Shown: positions 60,333-64,000 of the stretch, piece after piece
Numbering within the stretch: position 1 is the stretch's first letter
Layout: each line of letters starts with the position of its first letter
Assembly: GCA_036872755.1 (NCBI GenBank)
Contig: JAVHNS010000001.1
Location: forward strand, 1,550,001 to 1,614,000
Direction: 5' to 3'
DNA from: Orbilia blumenaviensis
Lineage: Eukaryota; Ascomycota; Orbiliomycetes; Orbiliales; Orbiliaceae
Length of the DNA: 64,000 bases
Notes under the pieces: generated by a model
Seen by the model: the letters and a program-made list of their open reading frames with translations, nothing else
The model's database searches: none
Told to the model about the DNA's origin: nothing
Program-made: the position numbers and the translations under genes

Positions 60333-61718
60333 ATGAAGTTCACCGCTTTCTGTTTGGCCGCAGTTCTCTCTGCCCAGGCTGCTTTGGCCGCTCCTGAGGC
60401 CTATGGATATGGATATGACACTAATCCCAACAACGGTGGAAATCCAAACTGCAATCCTGTCACCAAGACCGAGACCAAGACAGTCGTTCAGACAAAGACC
60501 CTCCCAGCAGTTACCAACACTGCTACCAAGTATATCACAGTGACCAAGAACTCCCCTGGACCAACTGTCACCTATACCAAGCCAGCCTCGACTGTCACAA
60601 CCACCTGCACAGTCACCAAGACCGGTGCGGCTGTTACTGTTACCAAGCCAGCCGTTACTGAGTACTCTACCAAGACCGTTGCCGGTCCAGCTGTTACCTA
60701 CACTAAGGAGGCTGTTACTATCACAAAGACGGTCCCAGGACCGACTGTCACCTCCACTATCACCAAGCCAGCCGTTACTGAGTACTCTACTAAGACCGTT
60801 GCCGGTCCAGCTGTTACCTACACTAAGGAAGCCGTCACGGTTACCAGCACCAGGACCGTTGCCGGCCCAGCTGTTACCTACACTAAGGAAGCCGTCACCA
60901 GCTACGTCACCAAGACTGCTCCAGGAGCAACTATCACCAAGACCGTTGCCGGTCCAGCTGTTACCTACACCAAGGAAGCCGTCACCGTCACCAGCACTAG
61001 GACCGTCGCCGGCCCAGCTGTTACCTACACTAAGGAAGCCGTCACCAGCTACGTCACCAAGACTGCCCCAGGAGCAACTATCACCAAGACTGCTACCATC
61101 ACCAAGACTGCCCAAGGCTACCCAGTCACCGTTACCAGCACCAGGACCATTGCCGGCCCAGCTGTTACCTACACCAAGGAGGCTGTTACCAAGTACATCA
61201 CCAAGACTGCTCAGGGACCAATTGTTACCAAGACTGCCACCATCACCAAGACTGCCCAGGGATACCCAGTTACCATCACTAAGACTGTCACCAAGGCCGG
61301 TCAACCAGTCACCTACACCAAGCAGGCCGCCACTGTCACCAAGTACGTTCAGAAGCCAGCCGTCACCAAGACCGCTACTATCACCAAGCAGGGATATCCA
61401 GTTACCATCACCAAGACCGTCACCAAGGCTGGCCAGCCAGTTACTTATACTAAGCAGGCTGCTACCGTCACCAAGTATTCTCAGAAGCCAGCTGTTACTA
61501 AGACTGCCACCATCTACAAGACCAAGCAGGGCTATCCAGTCACTATTACCAAGACTATTACCAAGGCTGGCCAGAACGTCACTGTCACCAAGCCAGGACA
61601 GAAAGTCACCCAGACTGTCACCAAGCCATGCCAGAACTACCCAGTCACTGTCACCAAGACCGTCACAAAGGCCGCCCAGCCAACCCAGCCAGGTAACTAC
61701 GGCAGCTACGGTTATTAA
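60333..61718 (+). CDS. Secreted Thr/Lys/Val-rich tandem-repeat protein
   Basis: A single-exon frame encodes 461 residues, probably an extracellular or cell-wall protein. MKFTAFCLAAVLSAQAALA (1-19) is a clear signal peptide. An 18-residue Tyr/Gly/Asn-rich stretch (AYGYGYDTNPNN) leads into about 410 residues of short Thr-Lys/Val-Thr repeats. AGPAVTYTKEAVT occurs six times, and a longer KAGQPVTYTKQAATVTKY unit twice. The end is NYGSYGY. Only four or so Cys occur outside the signal peptide. The repeat is strongly basic and Thr-rich, suited to O-mannosylation and to beta-strand stacking from alternating Val/Thr. There is no GPI-signal-like hydrophobic tail. Repeats at DNA level (147 bp) show recent duplication. 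Long open frames in other frames and on the other strand are by-products of the repeat. Confidence 0.88.
   Translation: MKFTAFCLAAVLSAQAALAAPEAYGYGYDTNPNNGGNPNCNPVTKTETKTVVQTKTLPAVTNTATKYITVTKNSPGPTVTYTKPASTVTTTCTVTKTGAAVTVTKPAVTEYSTKTVAGPAVTYTKEAVTITKTVPGPTVTSTITKPAVTEYSTKTVAGPAVTYTKEAVTVTSTRTVAGPAVTYTKEAVTSYVTKTAPGATITKTVAGPAVTYTKEAVTVTSTRTVAGPAVTYTKEAVTSYVTKTAPGATITKTATITKTAQGYPVTVTSTRTIAGPAVTYTKEAVTKYITKTAQGPIVTKTATITKTAQGYPVTITKTVTKAGQPVTYTKQAATVTKYVQKPAVTKTATITKQGYPVTITKTVTKAGQPVTYTKQAATVTKYSQKPAVTKTATIYKTKQGYPVTITKTITKAGQNVTVTKPGQKVTQTVTKPCQNYPVTVTKTVTKAAQPTQPGNYGSYGY
60636..61130 (+). repeat. Tandem repeats inside the secreted protein gene
   Basis: Near-identical blocks recur; for example the stretch at 60831 recurs at 60978, a period of 147 bp (49 codons). 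The unit encodes AGPAVTYTKEAVTVTSTRTV followed by a second AGPAVTYTKEAVT half that continues SYVTKTAPGATITK. Synonymous differences are few, indicating recent expansion by recombination. Confidence 0.85.
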
Positions 61719-62804
61719 AAAGCTTAATGCCCTCAAAGAAGTTGCAACGAGCTTCTAGATTTTCATGAACGCGAATGACCATATAATCTAAAGATTACAT
61801 CGCATGTTCGGGTTTCCTTTTTTTTTCACTTCATTTCAGTTATAGGCATAGCATTTGCGTTCGGATTTTTATTTTCTTTTGCAGCATTTCATATTTTACA
61901 TATACATATACACAACCATTTGCGTTGCACAGTCCTCCATGTAATGATAAATACTCTACCCTCCCCCTTTCACAACCTGGTCTGTTTGCAATCATGTAGT
62001 AAGCAATTGGGATATTGATAGTTAGACAATTGGAATACTCAGTTGGTCACCTTAATTGGTTCTCACCAACCTACGAGTCTTTGACGTTAAAACACAACCC
62101 TTTCCAATTCAGCAAGACTTATAAACGTTGCACCGAGAATATATATATAGAGACTCGAATATGAGTTATAATAGTAACTGTGTTGTATAGTGTTGGATTC
62201 CGTTTTCGGATATGCTTTTCTCGCTAAAAGGGGAAATTACCATTTTGGGATTAACCTTGGACGCGGGATCCCTCAGCCTTAGGGCTCGCGACATTCAGGA
62301 GTCCAATGGTGTTTTTCTTGGATGTGAACCAGCACGGTCGGACTAATTCCAGACCCACGTTGGAAAGTTCCTGTTGACAGGTAATGCTTATGCGGCCTAA
62401 GCTGACTAGAGGTCATTTCTTTTGGCATCCCGCCCCCGGCTTTACATGTATAGAACCCAGCCAGTAATTAAAGGAGCATGCAACATTATAATATTGCATT
62501 GCAGTGCGTTGACGTCCATACATTATGACAGTAAGCTAGCAGGCAAGATAAGTTCCGACCGCGCACTGTTGTCATATAGCCATTTAGCTTGGTATGTGGA
62601 AATATGGCCACTCTTTTTCTGGTCAGCTGACCCTTGTACACTGGTTGACTTTTTGATTGTTTTCCTTGTCTAAACTCTTAACTGGCCATTTTTGAAATTA
62701 TGGTATACCGGGACTCAGTTCAGTTGCCTAATCATCTGTGCAAACACAAAAATCGCAAACCAGCTGTTAGTAAAGTTGTGCCTTTTGGTTTAATTAATTA
62801 CAAT

Positions 62805-62807
<3 letters not shown>

Positions 62808-62835
<28 letters not shown>
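62808..62835. repeat. T28 homopolymer
   Basis: Uninterrupted run of 28 T in the gene-poor right end. Confidence 0.93.
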
Positions 62836-63609
62836 CTCCGCTGTAGAACCTAAAGGAAGTCCGGAACAATCTTTTGGCGGTGTGCGGGACCGTTTGGCTT
62901 GTTTGCTTCAAAGCTGAGATCCTTGGCCAATTGGGTTGAGCTCAATCGGGGTTACATTTCCTTAAACTTTCATGTGCATGCGATATTTTGCAAACCCGAG
63001 ACTCCGAATGGGTTTTTTTCATGCACGGGAATGGGGGAATGGGAAATTATCATAACTTCAAAATTGTATTATAGTGAATTGTCGTATAGACGTGTGTGGC
63101 CCGTCAAGTCGGGTCCGACGTTTTATGAACCGTTTGCCGGACAATGCCGGCAACCGTTCCAGTGGACGAAACACCCAAAATGTGTTTTAACACCATGGGG
63201 AGGAAGGAAAACGTTATTATTACATTCCTCGGCAGAGCCAGAGTGCTCAATACATCCATCGTATCCGAGTGGTCAAAACTCCTACTAAACTGATGCATAA
63301 TGCGTCACAAAGCATCGATATTATCATATCATTTTTTTTTTTCGTTGGGACCAATTTCCAAACCTGAGAGGAAGGTGGTGTTTCTCTCTCTTCCTTTCTA
63401 TCAGCTTTGCCTTTTGCATTGTGCTACATTCCCTTTTTAATTTCAACCATCTTGTCGGTTCCGAAAATGTTGACAACTTCTAAGCCCCAAACAATATACC
63501 CAGGGGTATCTCGGCTCACGGACGAGAAAGAGAAGGAGGGAAACGATTCGGTTCACGGGATTACGATGATAACGAGCCGATAGTATGATAGGTGTGGGGG
63601 GTTGGACTA

Positions 63610-63627
63610 TATATATAGCTATATATA
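63610..63627. repeat. 18-bp AT palindrome centred on AGCT
   Basis: TATATATAGCTATATATA is exactly self-complementary. It may be a TATA-like element or a hairpin; no ORF follows in the window. Confidence 0.7.
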
Positions 63628-64000
63628 AACGTTAGAACGTTTCATCACAAATGCAACCTTTTGGGATGCGTTGTGAAGGACGGCTGGATTTTTGACGATA
63701 TGAATTCAGGGAGACGTGCCGACATTGAGTGTAGGATGTTTAAAACAATTAGCGGTTGAGGCTGTGTATATCGTATCTGGGGTATCAGTATCGTCGAGAA
63801 CATCGGGGGGCATCGGTACAGTGGCCCTGGGCGATATTTGCTTCTGTAAGCTACTCCTAGGCTCTTCGGGAAGTAACATGTTAACATGCACACACCCGCC
63901 GCGTCTATCGGCCCCTGTTGTCTCGTAACTAGCCGCTGAATGGTTCGTGTTAGTTGGTATAAGCGCACAGAGTAATTTGTCTTAAAATCCGGCATCCATG

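Larger units (their letters stand above)
61719..64000. other. Gene-poor right end
   Basis: 3' flank of the repeat protein and then AT-rich DNA with a T28 run at 62808-62835, an 18-bp palindrome at 63610-63627, and TATATATA tracts at 62139 and 63609. No gene is supported. Confidence 0.5.

Noticed and set aside
60228..61736. 502-codon minus-strand frame rich in Gly, Leu and Ser opposite the repeat protein
   Set aside because: It mirrors the Thr/Lys repeat codons on the other strand; it has no signal peptide or domain and the real gene has a TATA box and signal peptide.
60625..61758. 377-codon plus frame overlapping the repeat gene
   Set aside because: A second reading of the same repeats (Leu/Pro/Ser) in another frame; composition is a by-product of the repeat.

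Overview
This window is nuclear DNA of a filamentous ascomycete fungus, probably Pezizomycotina. Genes are split by short introns (about 50-150 bp) with GTAAGT-like donors and, in places, a CTAAC branch site. The gene set is fungal: a Rsc4-type double-bromodomain protein, a Nup145/Nup189-type nucleoporin precursor, a fungal-type glycerol-3-phosphate acyltransferase, Cdc31 and Cks1. Leaders are pyrimidine-rich and spacers carry long A, T and C runs and a TAGGTA-type microsatellite. I cannot place the organism below that level. Splice sites were read by eye; almost every gene model closes in frame with consensus sites, and doubtful sites are flagged.

Layout. 0-10 kb: possible first exon of a gene leaving the left edge (minus), CKS1 (minus), a TAGGTA repeat spacer, and a Rsc4-like chromatin-remodelling subunit (plus). 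10-13.5 kb: an NADP-dependent MDR-family reductase (plus) convergent with an unrecognised acidic Cys-rich protein (minus). 13.5-24.3 kb: a 10.8-kb stretch with no gene I can support, holding homopolymers, a cluster of TGTACA palindromes and a promoter-like block without an ORF. 24.3-25.7 kb: a four-finger C2H2 transcription factor. 25.7-31.7 kb: a second gene-poor stretch. 31.7-44.3 kb: a dense housekeeping block with centrin CDC31 (minus) head-to-head with the NUP98-NUP96 precursor (plus), which is convergent with the GPAT (minus). 46.7-52.6 kb: three proteins I do not recognise. 53.9-54.1 kb: a 49-residue secreted peptide. 54.9-55.8 kb: a PDAP1/PP28-type phosphoprotein. 55.8-60.3 kb: gene-poor. 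60.3-61.7 kb: a secreted Thr/Lys/Val repeat protein. The rest is gene-poor.

How the genes relate: most are unlinked core functions (cell cycle, chromatin, nuclear pore, lipid synthesis). CDC31 and NUP145 share one 1.4-kb divergent promoter region. In yeast Cdc31 is part of TREX-2, which docks at the nuclear pore, so the pairing is suggestive but may be chance. The two secreted products at 53.9 and 60.3 kb both have a TATA box followed by a leader without upstream ATGs and lie next to gene-poor DNA, as accessory or surface genes often do. They are the most novel-looking genes here.
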